Part shown: piece after piece, positions 1 to 10,560 of the stretch
Position numbering within the stretch: the stretch's first letter is position 1
Layout of the letters: each line of letters begins with the position of its first letter
Assembly (NCBI RefSeq): GCF_964340395.1
Contig: NC_135567.1
Span: forward strand, 10,498,984 to 10,562,983
Length of the DNA stretch: 64,000 bases
From: Glandiceps talaboti
Lineage: Eukaryota; Hemichordata; Enteropneusta; Spengelidae
Direction of reading: 5' to 3'
Position numbers and translations under genes: made by a program
The notes under the pieces: generated by a model
What the model was told of the DNA's origin: nothing
What the model saw: only the letters and a program-made list of their open reading frames with translations
Databases searched by the model: none

Positions 1-102
1 CCTGGTATTATTCCTCTGCCAAGGTTCTGTAATGTCTTTAATACTGACATGTTGTTCTTAGCAGCTTCAGTTATGACTTGCAGTGCTGACGCAGCATCAA
101 CC
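1..102 (-). CDS. TMEM232: TMEM232 coding exon 8 (truncated by window edge)
   Basis: Acceptor CTATTGCAG just above 102; reads VDAASALQVITEAAKNN and on to GRGIIP at base 1. The split codon TG|G restores Trp. The donor is not in the window. Confidence 0.8.
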
Positions 103-3100
103 CTGCAATAGAAATAAAATGCAGTACATAATTATTCAAAACAGCAGTGTACATTACTACAACACAACTACAGCGCTACTACAATATAACACTACTTGAA
201 CAAAATTACAACACTGCCCACAACACTTCAAAATTACCAATACAACACTACTGCACTACTACTGCAACACTACTACATCACTTCAACATTACTAATACAA
301 CACTACTGCACTACTACTGCAACACTACCACATCACTTCAAAATTACTAACACAACACTACTGCACTACTACTGCAACATCATTACAACAACATTATAAC
401 AAAACCACTTTGAAACTTCAACAACATCACAACAACACGACAACCAAAATCAAATGTGCAATATACTTCAACAGATTACGATTCGCTATGTGCTAGGTTT
501 AAGCTTCCCCCACTGGTGAGGAGGCGAAAGTTTTTAGATGCTATTTTTGTTTACAAACTGGTCAATTCATAATTGTCCATCCATTTTGTACAAGGTTTGT
601 TTTAATGTACAGAGCAGACAGCTACGTAATAACCATATCTTTCGCATCAGTGCCTCCAGAGTAATTCTGAGAAAATATTCCCCAATTTTAAGATGTTTAA
701 CCACTTGTAATGACGTTTTTAAAGCAAATCCAAACATAGATTTATTTAGTCATGTTTCCGCCTTTCGGCATGTGCTTCAGGCTGTGTGTTTTTAATAATT
801 TTACCTGTTTTGTTGTTTTTATTTCTGTGTTTGCCTTTTAAATTTATGTCATGTCACTTCTTTCTGTCATTGCTACCCCTTGTTTTTATCTTTTTAGTGC
901 TTGTTTTTCATTATTTGTTTCTAAAGGTGCCTGTAAATGGGCTTTATGCCCGTTGGTTTACCTTAATAAATAAATCAAATAAAACCCTACTGCAACACTA
1001 CTGCAACACTTTGGTTGACTTACCAGTTCTCTGATGCTATACCACTGCCACACAAAGCCAGGGCATGCAGTGCTTCTTGTAGACCAGTACTTAAATGTAC
1101 ACTACAACGCCATACATCCAATGCATGCCATAGTGTGGGACTTAAATCATGGATACTACTCTCAATTCCACTAGCTACCTTATGATCATCATCATCATCT
1201 ATGTCAAAGACCTAAACAGAAAAAAACAACAGAAATGAATGTTCACGGACTTGTCATCCATATTAAAGAAAAGACCTACAGAGAAAACAAAAGAGGAATG
1301 ATTGTTCATGAACTCAACATCCATCTCAAAGACCTAAATAGAAGAAAAAAACAGAACTGAATGTTCATTCACTCTTGATTCATAGTTATTGATGGATCAT
1401 TTCTACTCACAATGGAAATGAAATTTCTTCGAAGTACATCCCAAACTTTCATCTGACATCCCATATCTTTGCTGTATCGTCAGCATCATTATTGGTTTAC
1501 TCTATTTACAATGGGCTATTGTGCTGAGACAGTTGGGATCTATATATATTCACCAAAGGAGGCCCTATCTAAACAAGGGTGACGTTATCGAGATCTCAGA
1601 GCTGTTTCTCTCGCACTTGTTCCAAGAGTCTTTAGCCCATTGTAGCACACCCTTGACGATGCTGACAATAAGGCAATGATATGAGATTCGTTTTCCAAAA
1701 AAATGTTTTGAGGGCTAGTCAGTATGACAACAGCTACCTTTAACAGCTACTTTTAAATCTCAGTTAAAACAGTATTTGTTACAAAATTAATTCAGCTTTT
1801 TCTACCTTACATTGCATTTAATGTCAGTTGTTATATTTTTTTTTTGATGAGAACGCGTTTTGTTTTGTTTGTTTTTTGTTTGCTTTTGTTTTAATTTCAA
1901 ATTTGTTTTTGTTTTTGCTTTGATTATTTTGTTTAATCAATTGTAGTATGGGCCACAAACTTGACTAGTTTGTTTCAAACTATTTTTGTGGTCCAGCCAT
2001 AAACTCTGTATTCATCCATCAGTTTATGTATAATATTTATTCCACTGTCTTTTTTACTTTCTCTCTTGTAATGTTGATATGATTTTGAGTTTGTGGCAAA
2101 TAAAATACTATATATACCTATGTAAGGTAACAGCACAGTACATAGGCTAAAGTATTGCTATGGCAACTGGACAATAGGCGCAAACTAAATCTATTGTTCT
2201 TCAATGTGTTAGATTGCACAAGTGGGTGATAGCGGTTCCTCTGTTGTGCGATTCTAACCACCCTGTTATGAAGATAGTGTAAACATTGGAAGTCCCAAAA
2301 CCGTACACTGTCAATAAAATTCTGTGATTCCTCTCTTCTGAGTTTATAATTAAACCAATGTCCATGATCACTATTGTACCAAAATGTTACTTCAATAGTT
2401 TTAGTTTGTGTCTATCTTGGTACACTGAAAGTGCAATTACGACTGTCGACATCAGACTGTGGACAAACGGAACCTGGTACAAACAGGGAAAGTAAACAAC
2501 AGAATTTGATTAATAACACTTGGCACAGCTTGTTGGAAGTACAGAGACTTGTATTACATTTCATCATTTGATAAGAACAGTTTTATGGCCACTTTACATA
2601 ATACTTCACATTCACAAACAAATGTCCAGTTTCCCTTGCATTTCCTGTACACATAAAGAGTCCATAAAACTGTTCTTATCAAACCATGGTGTGTAATACA
2701 AGTCTCTTCTGTTCCAACATTCTGTACCAAGTGTTATTAATCCAATTCAGTTGTTTACTTTCCTTGTTTGTAACAGGTTTCGTTTGTCCACGGTCTGATG
2801 TCGGCAGATGTACATGTACCAAAGTAATAATATTATACTATAGTATAACTCACCAGTTTATCATCAGCTGTTTTATCAGCTTCCTTTACTTCCCCTGGGT
2901 CCACCTGTTGGTGACCAATGATCATCTTACCAACTTCTGATATGTATCTCAGAGATAAATGTGCCCCTGGGTATGGACTGTAAGCTTCCTGACATTCCAT
3001 GAACCCTGCCAATATCATAGTAAGATAGGGGGTCAGAAATTTGTAATAGGAAAATATGGTAGGATAGGGGGTCATAAATCTTTAGTTGGAAAATCATAGT

Positions 3101-3424
3101 AAGTTAAGGGATCACAAATCATGTGAGAAAACCACACTGTGTGACAAATTATGTGTCAGCAACATTTTCACATAATGTCACAGGAAGATAGGGGTTATGA
3201 AAGCCTGAGTATGTTTTTAATTCAAACATTAAAGCAAAAACATAATACACACACACACCCACACACACACACACATACGTGTGTATATATATACATATAT
3301 ACAATGTATATACATGTATATATATTCACATCAGCAAACACACACACGTACACATATTTATATATACATATATAAACACACATACATGATACATACATAC
3401 ATACATACACAGACTGACAGACAT

Positions 3425-3458
<34 letters not shown>

Positions 3459-5627
3459 CTTACCTTGAATTAGTACTGACAGCGTGTAATGAAATATAAT
3501 TATACATTAAGTATATTTACTATTGCATTAAAATGACAATTATTATATATAGTATACTCTAACTGTCTCATTACTATGGTTACCAGAATTGTGACGTACC
3601 ATGAAGTTGTCTCTAAAAATGTTGAGGGGATTTCTGTTCTAAAATATGGTTTTAAATTGATTGCAAATAAATTCTGATGTCTAATACAAAGCACCTTTGA
3701 AGTAAATATAATATTATAACACACTGTTTACATACAGCCTTAAGTGATTGGTTTAGACCATGTCATGTGTCATGGACAAGTGACCTTAATTTGCATACAA
3801 AGGGCACTATTATTTGCTATTTTCCCTAGAGCACTTATTACAGTAGCGCAGGAATTTGATTTCCTTGATTCTGGAAAGAATGAGAAATGTGATGTGTTAT
3901 TGCCTGGCCTAAGCTGGGCACTGGTAGATGTCATATTACCCTCATGTTCTTAAAAATCTTGTCTGAAAAAATATACCCCAGTAGCAATTTCCCTCGGCTT
4001 TCAGCATTGGCAAATAGTCAGGGTAATATGATGTATACTCAGGGTAACATGGCGTATACTCAAGGTAATATGATGTATACTCAGGGTAATATGGCATATA
4101 CTCAGGGTAATATGATGTATACTCAGGGTAATATGGCATATACTCAAGGTAATATGATGTATACTCAGGGTAATATGGCATATACTCAGGGTAATATGAT
4201 GTATACTCAGGGTAATATGACATAAACTCAGGGTAATATGATGTATACTAGTGCCCTCATAGCTAGGCAATAAAAGTGTATATTATACCATGCATTAAGT
4301 CATGTTATTGTCTTAAAACAGAACACTGTATATGAATTTCTATAGCCGGGCAATAAATGTTTTATAAACCCTGTATATAACCTACCTTCTAGGTAAGTTA
4401 CCAATCTGTTTTTAAACTCCGAGTGTCCATGTAAATGACCTGACATGTGATGATAGAATAATCTGGTAAATACAAGATGACCCATCTGTAATAGAAGCAG
4501 AAAATCCCAGTATTACAAGAATGTCAGTTATTATTTACATGAGTCTCTAGACGAGGAGTGACAAAACTCTTGGTCAAGTTTATTTATCTTGATTACAGGG
4601 TGATTATATCCACATGACCAAGACGCTGCTATGATGCACTCCACCTCATTCAGTGTTTTACACTATCTTGATTACAGGGTGATTATATCCACATAACCAA
4701 GACACTGTTAGTATGCACACCACCTCATTCAGTGTTTACACTATCTTGATTACAGGGTGATTATATCCACATAACCAAGGCACTGTTATTATGCACTCCA
4801 CCTCATTCAGTGTTTACACTATCTTGATTACAGGGTGATTATATCCACATCACCAAGACACTGCTATTATGCACTCCACCTCATTCAGTGTTTACACTAT
4901 CTTGATTACAGGGTGATTATATCCACATAGCCAAGACACTGCTATTATGCACTCCACCTCATTCAGTGTTTACACTATCTTGATTACAGGGTGATTATAT
5001 CCACATAACCAAGACAACTGTTATCATCCACTTGTGTAATCTACCATATACAACCGAAACAATAGTGTTTCTGATTAACTTAGTTTGCCGATAGCTTGCT
5101 TTCCGTAGTAATATAATATTCTTGACTTACCTTTAATAGTTTAATTTCTCCACTGCGTAGATAAGGTTGGTTCATGGCATCTGTACGTAGCCAGTACAGG
5201 GTTGTCTCAGCAAGGAAAAATAAGCTTGGTATGTGACTTCTAACAAGCTGTGCTTGGTCCAAGGAGATTATCAGTGTGTCTAGGGCTTCTGTTTATAGTA
5301 ATGAAATATATTTTGCATAATGAAATAATATCTAGGATGTACATGTGACATTATTTTGTGGATAATTTATGTTTTACCTTGTATTTCAATTATCATACAT
5401 TTGATAGAAATTAGACAGACAGAAGAGGAGAAACAATATGACAGACAGACAGACAGACAGACAGACAATCAGAAACACCCAGATAGACAGACCGAGAGAC
5501 ACATACATACATACATACATATGTATGTATGTATGTATGTACGTACGTATGTACGTATGTACAGAAATAGTTAGACAGACAGACAGACAGATCTCAACAG
5601 ACTTAAACAGACAACCAGACAGAGCTT

Positions 5628-5681
<54 letters not shown>

Positions 5682-5752
5682 GAAACAGTCAGACACAGAC
5701 AGACAGACAGACAGACAGTCAGTCAGTCAGACAGACAGAGAAACAGTCAGAC

Positions 5753-5791
<39 letters not shown>

Positions 5792-8700
5792 TAGACACAA
5801 CTTACCTTCTTGTACATGACCTTGACATTGAGCTAAAATTGATAACTCTGACCATCCTCTTGGCAAGTCTACATGGTTGCCATGACTACCATCTTTAATT
5901 CCAACTCTCCTCTGTACAAAGACATTTAACACATGACATTAAAAGGTTTGTTCATATTTACTTTAATAAATTGAATTTCTTGTCTGAATCTCAGAGAATA
6001 AACAATAAGTCCATGACTCATATTACAAAAACTCATCAAGTATGTTTGTGGGCTTCTTTCTACAGAAAAAAAGATTTGGCAAATATAATGTATTGAGTTA
6101 CAAACAAGGACTTGGTCTATGTCGTTCCACATTGATTTTTCAACTAGGAAGCCACGGTAAAATTGTTTTATAAATTAAAAATCCAAAATAAACACCCAAT
6201 CCTCATTTATATAACACTTTTTAAAATAAAATTGCATCTTAAAAAGAAATAAACTCAGCTTGTGTCCCTTTAAACACACCTTTGCTCTTGAAAGCATTTT
6301 TTTGGCCAAGTCTTCGACTTTTTTCTTCTCTTCATATGTACTTGCATCATTGTATTGGGAGATAAAATCATCATTGATGTCAAGGGGATTCCTGCAAATC
6401 AAGACAAATTACAAATATATAACTACCGTAATTCCTCAGGTTAGCGCCCTGGGCGGTTTCAAGCCCCCCAGACCCCAAAGTTGGGGTTGGGCAATTTCCT
6501 GCGTACCCTATTTTCGCTGTGACCAAAACAATGCCTCATACATACTATGAGTGTTGCAAATGTGCAGTCTGAATACACTGATCAAAAGCTCCGACAATTC
6601 TGACTGGATGATAGATGTCTTGAAACAGAATACACATATAATAATAATACTAAGGCCTAACAAAAAAAAAAAGTGTGGTTCCGATTACACTCAATTTTAG
6701 AATAGGTGGGGTAGGTAGATTTGTTATTTTATTTTTACATACATATTTTTTCATGTGTGGATGTCTAGTTCAGGTAGTTATGTTTTCCATTGTTTTCATA
6801 TGGTTTCTGTGTTATTGGTTTCTTCTCACCAGATGTATAGCAATTACAGATCGGAAGAACAGTTTTATATTGTCTTTTTAAAGTGTACATGCAAAGGTAA
6901 ATATTTTATGAAGCTAACTTGCTTTCTTGAAAACATCATTTTAAATTATTTTATTTGTCTTCCTTTTTTCGCTTTGATCATGGGTACACCGGTGGGGTGG
7001 AGAACCCCGGCCCCGGTAACATTTACAGACTTTCACTGTATGGCGTCACTGTCCAGTTTTTACGTGATTTCAACTGCCTTCACCCATTATTACCTACTCA
7101 GTTATATCACTCGGAAATATGTGTAGGGTGATGTTTCACTGCGGGTGCTGCCGACAAAACACCAAGGAACCATTGTTGTCGGAAGACTAAACTGGTACAC
7201 CACAATATGTACAGTTACAGATAATACTATAATGCAAGTGTAATTAGTAATTCATAAGTAAACATTACACAAAGGCTTAGAAGGCTTTTGTAACACGTGG
7301 GACCTTGACACCTTTCGTGAGCTGGTTGCGGTGCCGAAGTTAGTCGAAGCACAGGGGATTAAGGGGGCAAGTATTTTTGCGACTTTCTTGCCAATGCGCG
7401 CAATATTTAGAGGTATGAATGCAATTTCATTTATTTTTATGGCAAAATAAACATAATTACGAAAAAAAGTATGTACCTTTGCATGTGCACTTTAAGTTGA
7501 TGCCAGTTTCCACCTCCACTGTTTCTTGTGAGACAATTTTCGCAATTTTATCATTTTTTTTCTCGAGTTTTGTTAAAGGTCGGCGTGAAAAACTAGGTGG
7601 GGTCAGTAACCGGAACCAAACATTTTTTTAGGCCTAATCATGACAAATTACAAATATATAATTAATTACGAAAATAAAGAAACAAATAAAAACTGGGCCT
7701 GAATATCCTGTATTTACATGAGTGAAACACCAAACCAATACCATTTTAGCTGTAACGTTCTGATTATATATACAGTTCTGAAACCATCAATTTTACCAGA
7801 TATAATAAGGCACAGCAATTACAGTGACTTTCTCAATACCGTGCAGTTTTTCTGTTTGGTACAACCATGCAGAAACCAAACAAGAAACTGCATATGCCAC
7901 ACTTCAATAGCAAGATCACATTTTTGCTACATTTTGTCTAAATGAAATAAACCATTTAAATGTATTACAACTCCATGCAGACATTCGGGTGCCAATGTTT
8001 TTCTTAGTGTCAAACACCCGATGAAGGGCACGTAAAATGTCCTTTGTGGTGTTCATTTGATGTCTGTATGGTGACGTGTAGTTCATTTCACTTTCGACAA
8101 AATGTAGCAACAAACTGTACTCATTCACTCTGAGATCTTAAAATGTAGCATGTCCAGTTTCTTAAACTTACTGCAGTTATTGGTTTCTGTGTGACTGTAT
8201 CAAACAGGAAAGCTGCATGGTATTGTGAAATTCACTGTATATACATTGCCATCAAAACACTGCTTGTTCATGATTGTGAAGTTTATATTGAACTAATGTC
8301 CCATATATCAGTTTTCATTACTGGTTGAGTTCTCCTGACCAAATTCCCTTACAGTTCTTTCCCCCAAACCAAGTCAAAGCTATTAAATGAACTATCAAGA
8401 TCAGTGAGACTGATCCCAAGGTTTCATGTTGAGATAGACATAATAAAGATTAAACACACAAACATCCCTTACACAGTGTCTGCTCTGTATTTATATATAA
8501 ACAGTAACAGCATACACACTACAACACAACATATAATCGGTTGAAGTTCAAACAAAATCCATGCAGTCAATATACTCATTGACAAACAGTTATCCGTTTT
8601 GTTTGTTTTCAATTTTCAAGGCTTTTTATAGGCAACTTTCCTGTGAAAGTGTAACATTTGTTATGTTATACCTTGCAATACCTGGGTACTTACCGAGTTG

Positions 8701-8830
8701 CCGTTACTCTGTTACTACTAACATCAGGTTTATTATACGCTTGTTTCATCAAACGTTCCTGAAGCTGTTCCCGTTGACTTTGGGAAATGATCCCAAATTT
8801 GTGTATGATCGGTACTTTTGTTATAGGCAT
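1..8830 (-). CDS. TMEM232: TMEM232 orthologue, 5' part (8 coding exons; 3' end outside window)
   Basis: Coding exons on the minus strand are 8830-8694, 6391-6280, 5911-5806, 5288-5131, 4485-4386, 3005-2854, 1211-1024 and 102-1. All have AG acceptors and GT donors and join in consistent phase, giving about 351 residues; the gene continues below base 1 (human TMEM232 is roughly 650 residues). The reading aligns well with my memory of vertebrate TMEM232: an N-terminus starting MPITKVPIIHKFG, a FISQYNDAS / EEKKKVEDLAKKML stretch, an HVDLPRGW then LAQCQG block, SLFFLAETTLYWL, then EIKLLKMGHLVFTRLF. TMEM232 is linked in mouse to sperm flagellum formation; its biochemistry is unknown. The visible part is helical and mixed in character, with only moderately hydrophobic segments and no unmistakable membrane helix. 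An acidic DIDDDDD run opens exon 7. The start ATG has a good context (ACC before ATG). Assignment is from recalled similarity, not a search. Confidence 0.85.
103..1023. repeat. TMEM232 intron: ACT/AAC-rich simple array and LINE-like 3' tail
   Basis: Bases ~140-410 are an imperfect array of CTACTACTGCAACACTACTA-type units. Bases ~490-985 resemble the 3' end of a non-LTR retrotransposon, ending TAAATGGGCTTTATGCCCGT then an A-rich AATAAATAAATCAAATAAA tail. No reverse transcriptase reading frame is visible, so this would be a short 5'-truncated copy. Confidence 0.45.
1024..1211 (-). CDS. TMEM232: TMEM232 coding exon 7
   Basis: 188 bp, acceptor TTTAG, donor ACTG|GTAAGTC. Starts VFDIDDDDDHK, then HDLSPTLWHALDVWRCSV, matching the LLWHCVAAW region I recall from mammalian TMEM232. 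Confidence 0.83.
1212..2300. repeat. TMEM232 intron: short direct repeats, small TIR motif and a LINE-like tail
   Basis: 1212-1375 has two or three degenerate copies of a GACCTAAACAGAAAAAAACA unit. ACAATGGGCTA (~1509) and TAGCCCATTGT (~1634) form a small inverted pair around ~110 bp. 1740-2110 is T-rich and ends in GTTTGTGGCAAATAAAATAC, like a LINE 3' end. Nothing coding is seen. Confidence 0.4.
2400..2840. repeat. Large imperfect inverted repeat in TMEM232 intron
   Basis: 2400-2595 and 2655-2840 are imperfect reverse complements; the TTTGATAAGAACAGTTTTAT / ATAAAACTGTTCTTATCAAA pair is exact, as is AGACTTGTATTACA versus TGTAATACAAGTCT. Arms are ~190 bp with a ~60-bp loop. The distal arm ends ~14 bp from the TMEM232 exon at 2854. 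Probably a foldback element. Confidence 0.7.
2854..3005 (-). CDS. TMEM232: TMEM232 coding exon 6
   Basis: 152 bp, acceptor TTGGCAG, donor CTG|GTGAGT. Encodes FMECQEAYSPYPGAHLSLRY, then ISEVGKMIIGHQQ and an acidic/lysine tail. Phase joins exon 5 (G|GG gives Gly). Confidence 0.85.
3006..3520. repeat. Short tandem repeat and CA/TA microsatellites in TMEM232 intron
   Basis: 3008-3125 has three copies of a ~45-bp unit (ATCATAGTAAGATAGGGGGT type). 3245-3460 is mixed (AC)n, (TA)n and (CATA)n microsatellite. Confidence 0.8.
4016..4250. repeat. 21-bp minisatellite (about 11 copies)
   Basis: Unit TCAGGGTAATATGATGTATAC alternates with a GGCATATAC variant. The period is a multiple of three, so several frames stay open (MYTQGN / MAYTQGN repeats); these are not genes. 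It lies inside a TMEM232 intron. Confidence 0.93.
4386..4485 (-). CDS. TMEM232: TMEM232 coding exon 5
   Basis: 100 bp, acceptor CTATTACAG, donor GAAG|GTAGG. Encodes MGHLVFTRLFYHHMSGHL followed by HGHSEFKNRLVTYLE; its internal ATG is not a start, since the frame enters from exon 4. Confidence 0.87.
4590..5020. repeat. 78-bp minisatellite (about 5.5 copies)
   Basis: Unit opens TTGATTACAGGGTGATTATA and contains CACCTCATTCAGTGTTTACA. It fills most of the intron between TMEM232 exons 4 and 5 without touching either exon. Confidence 0.93.
5131..5288 (-). CDS. TMEM232: TMEM232 coding exon 4
   Basis: 158 bp, acceptor TATAAACAG, donor AAAG|GTAAGTC. Encodes ALDTLIISLDQAQLVRSH, then IPSLFFLAETTLYWLRTDAM and the EIKLLK end. 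Phase 2 in, phase 0 out. Confidence 0.88.
5405..5795. repeat. Compound (GACA)n/(CATA)n/(TATG)n microsatellite
   Basis: Runs of GACA with an internal CATA-to-TATG switch near 5510-5555 that forms a local palindrome. The array ends ~10 bp from the TMEM232 exon 3 donor at 5805, so length changes could affect that splice site. Confidence 0.95.
5806..5911 (-). CDS. TMEM232: TMEM232 coding exon 3
   Basis: 106 bp, acceptor TTGTACAG, donor AAG|GTAAG. Encodes RRVGIKDGSHGNHVDLPRGW followed by SELSILAQCQGHVQE, the most family-like block of the gene. Confidence 0.85.
6085..6216. mobile_element. Dispersed repeat family C, copy 1
   Basis: Shares GTATTGAGTTACAAACA, GGAAGCCA(T/C)G(A/G)TAAAATTG and AAATAAACACCCAATCCTCAT with copies at 31160-31755, 45115-45296 and 48460-48540, in both orientations. 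A non-autonomous element; ends not resolved. Confidence 0.6.
6280..6391 (-). CDS. TMEM232: TMEM232 coding exon 2
   Basis: 112 bp, acceptor TTTGCAG, donor AAAG|GTGTGT. The split CG|G codon rejoins as Arg before NPLDINDDFISQYN. The lysine-rich helix EEKKKVEDLAKKML follows. Ends in phase 0. Confidence 0.85.
6652..7636. mobile_element. TIR element family D, interrupted by a second element
   Basis: Starts GGCCTAACAAAA then GTGTGGTTCCGATTACACTC and ends with the inverted form near GGTTCC...TTTAGGCC. Related copies: 14531-14890 and 30345-30705. A ~600-bp insert at about 6889-7490 has its own inverted ends, TGTACATGCAAAGGTA and TACCTTTGCATGTGCA. It lies in the first TMEM232 coding intron. Confidence 0.65.
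7820..8239. mobile_element. MITE family B, copy 1
   Basis: About 420 bp, homologous to 15643-16036 over its full length. Terminal inverted repeats of ~35 bp: TACAGTGACTTTCTCAATACC at the left and GGTATTGTGAAATTCACTGTA at the right. No transposase frame. Confidence 0.8.
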
Positions 8831-8866
8831 GGTGATGTCTGCTTTGTTTCAAAATTATCACGGTTC
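8694..8866 (-). CDS. TMEM232: TMEM232 exon with start codon (5'UTR 8866-8831, CDS 8830-8694)
   Basis: The acceptor CCCCTCAG lies just above 8866 and the donor CG|GTAAGTACC just below 8694. About 36 nt of 5'UTR precede the ATG at 8830, so at least one upstream non-coding exon must exist; I could not place it. 45 codons plus 2 nt, beginning MPITKVPIIHKFGIISQ. Confidence 0.85.
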
Positions 8867-10060
8867 CTGAGGGGAAAACATACAATTTAATATAATCACA
8901 TTATTACATAGAACCGAATGGAATGTTATGATCGGTACTTGCCAAATAACAATAAGAAATTTAATGTTAACACTATTTCTATAATCATGGCATGGACAAA
9001 CCATGGAAGTACCACCCACGATAGACCATATATCCATGGAGAAAGCACTGAAACACGATGCCCTACGCACGTACTACTACTAGTACTACTAGAGCTGTCA
9101 TGCACTTTCCTTCTCCGTGGACAATGTCAGAATCGAGTATCTGTTTCCCTGTATCAACGTATATCATGTATGCTACACACGACACGACGAACCATGTACA
9201 GATGGAGGGGTAGTACCCTGCTTGTAGACGGTTTCCGGGCGACTTACTCCGTTATATGCTAGCTATCCGTATCAGATTCGTATGCATGACTAGTGGATGG
9301 GTGGGAGTTACCTGGTATCACTGACATACCACATTACATACGCGACTACAACAAATTACTTACTTTATACAAACTGGTCCGTCGTAAGTTCAATGCGTTG
9401 TTGTCGGCAAACGTTCGGCTGCTGTGTTTCACCAGTTCACCATATATATTCCTTTCCCGATCGATCGTCACTGAAAACAGGTGGTGATCGACTCGAGAAA
9501 GTTACAGAATCGGTGTTCGCAGCTAATCCAACAGTTGGTGGAACAACACATGAACACACACAATGTGATCAATTTAAAATATCGGAAAATGTCTGCATAT
9601 TGTAGATAACTGAGGTTTTTGATAAATAATAAATAATTACAAATAGATGAACAAATCTGCAGTCTTCATGTTGTCACGAACGATTGTTTACAAGTCGCCA
9701 TTTTGTTTCGAGGATCGCAGCTATGGGAATAACGTCTCGTAAACCACGAGACTCGTGTGGGGGCGCTAGTCAAATTGACGTTAGACGAGTGCACATCATA
9801 CGCACAGTGTTACATACTTCCATGATACAAACAAGCAAACATTGAAACAAATAAGCAAACAACAAAAACAATAAATAAAATTGCCAAGTCTGGCCCTAAA
9901 AAAACCTACTGTCATAGACGGGGCATTATTGGAAAAGTAAGCGATGTTAGGAGCTTCACTTCTTGAAACATTGCTCACATATTTGCCGGGGTATGCTGAG
10001 TCTGAGAACAAAAATTGCCCGTATGCCAGTAACAAAATTTTTATATCCTATTATGGTCGT
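8867..10060. other. Intergenic DNA upstream of TMEM232, no gene recognised
   Basis: Contains no chain of plausible exons. The GC-richer patch at ~9680-9790, with GTCGCCATTTTGT (YY1-like) and a GTCTCGTAAACCACGAGAC palindrome, is a possible promoter for the untranslated first TMEM232 exon; this is conjecture. Confidence 0.3.
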
Positions 10061-10179
10061 TGATGGCGCCCTTCAATATACGGATTAATAGTAACGATTA
10101 TAAACGTATAATACATAATATGTATTCGTTTGTCTGTCTGTGTATGTGTATGTGTCTGTGTCCAGTGTCTATGTGTGTC

Positions 10180-10560
10180 GCCTGGGGGTGGTACCAGTGG
10201 CCAGCTCTGGTAGAGGTCTGTGGCCAGTACTGGAAACCCCAAGCCCCATTTTTAGACCCAGTTTGACCAAAAATCAATACCCCATTTTAGACCATTACGG
10301 ATTTTTAAAAGATGAACTTTTAGACCAAAATACATTTTCCTTAGGAGGCAACATTTTGGGGCAATTAAAAATGGCAGTTATGATTTGGTAAAGGACAATG
10401 GACCACATTTTTAATAGACCAAGCAAAATAGTAAAACATTCCAGCTTAGACAAAGGGCTAGAAAACACACGCCAAAGTGCGGCACATTTACGTATACTGA
10501 CATAAGGGGAGTAGTCCCCACCCACCCACACCACCTCACCCCCCGCCCCACCCGGAGGTG
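10180..10560. repeat. Dispersed repeat with 'TTTAGACC' motifs
   Basis: Recurrent CCCATTTTAGACC/TTTTAGACCAAAAT motifs ending in a C/CA-rich tract (CCCACCCACACCACC). The reverse-complement style recurs at 42955-43320 (GGTCTAAAATGGGGTC), so both belong to one dispersed family. No coding potential. Confidence 0.55.

Noticed and set aside
3942-4270. Tyr/Pro-Glu or Met-Tyr-Thr repeat proteins on either strand
   Set aside because: 21-bp minisatellite inside a TMEM232 intron; open on both strands because of period and composition.
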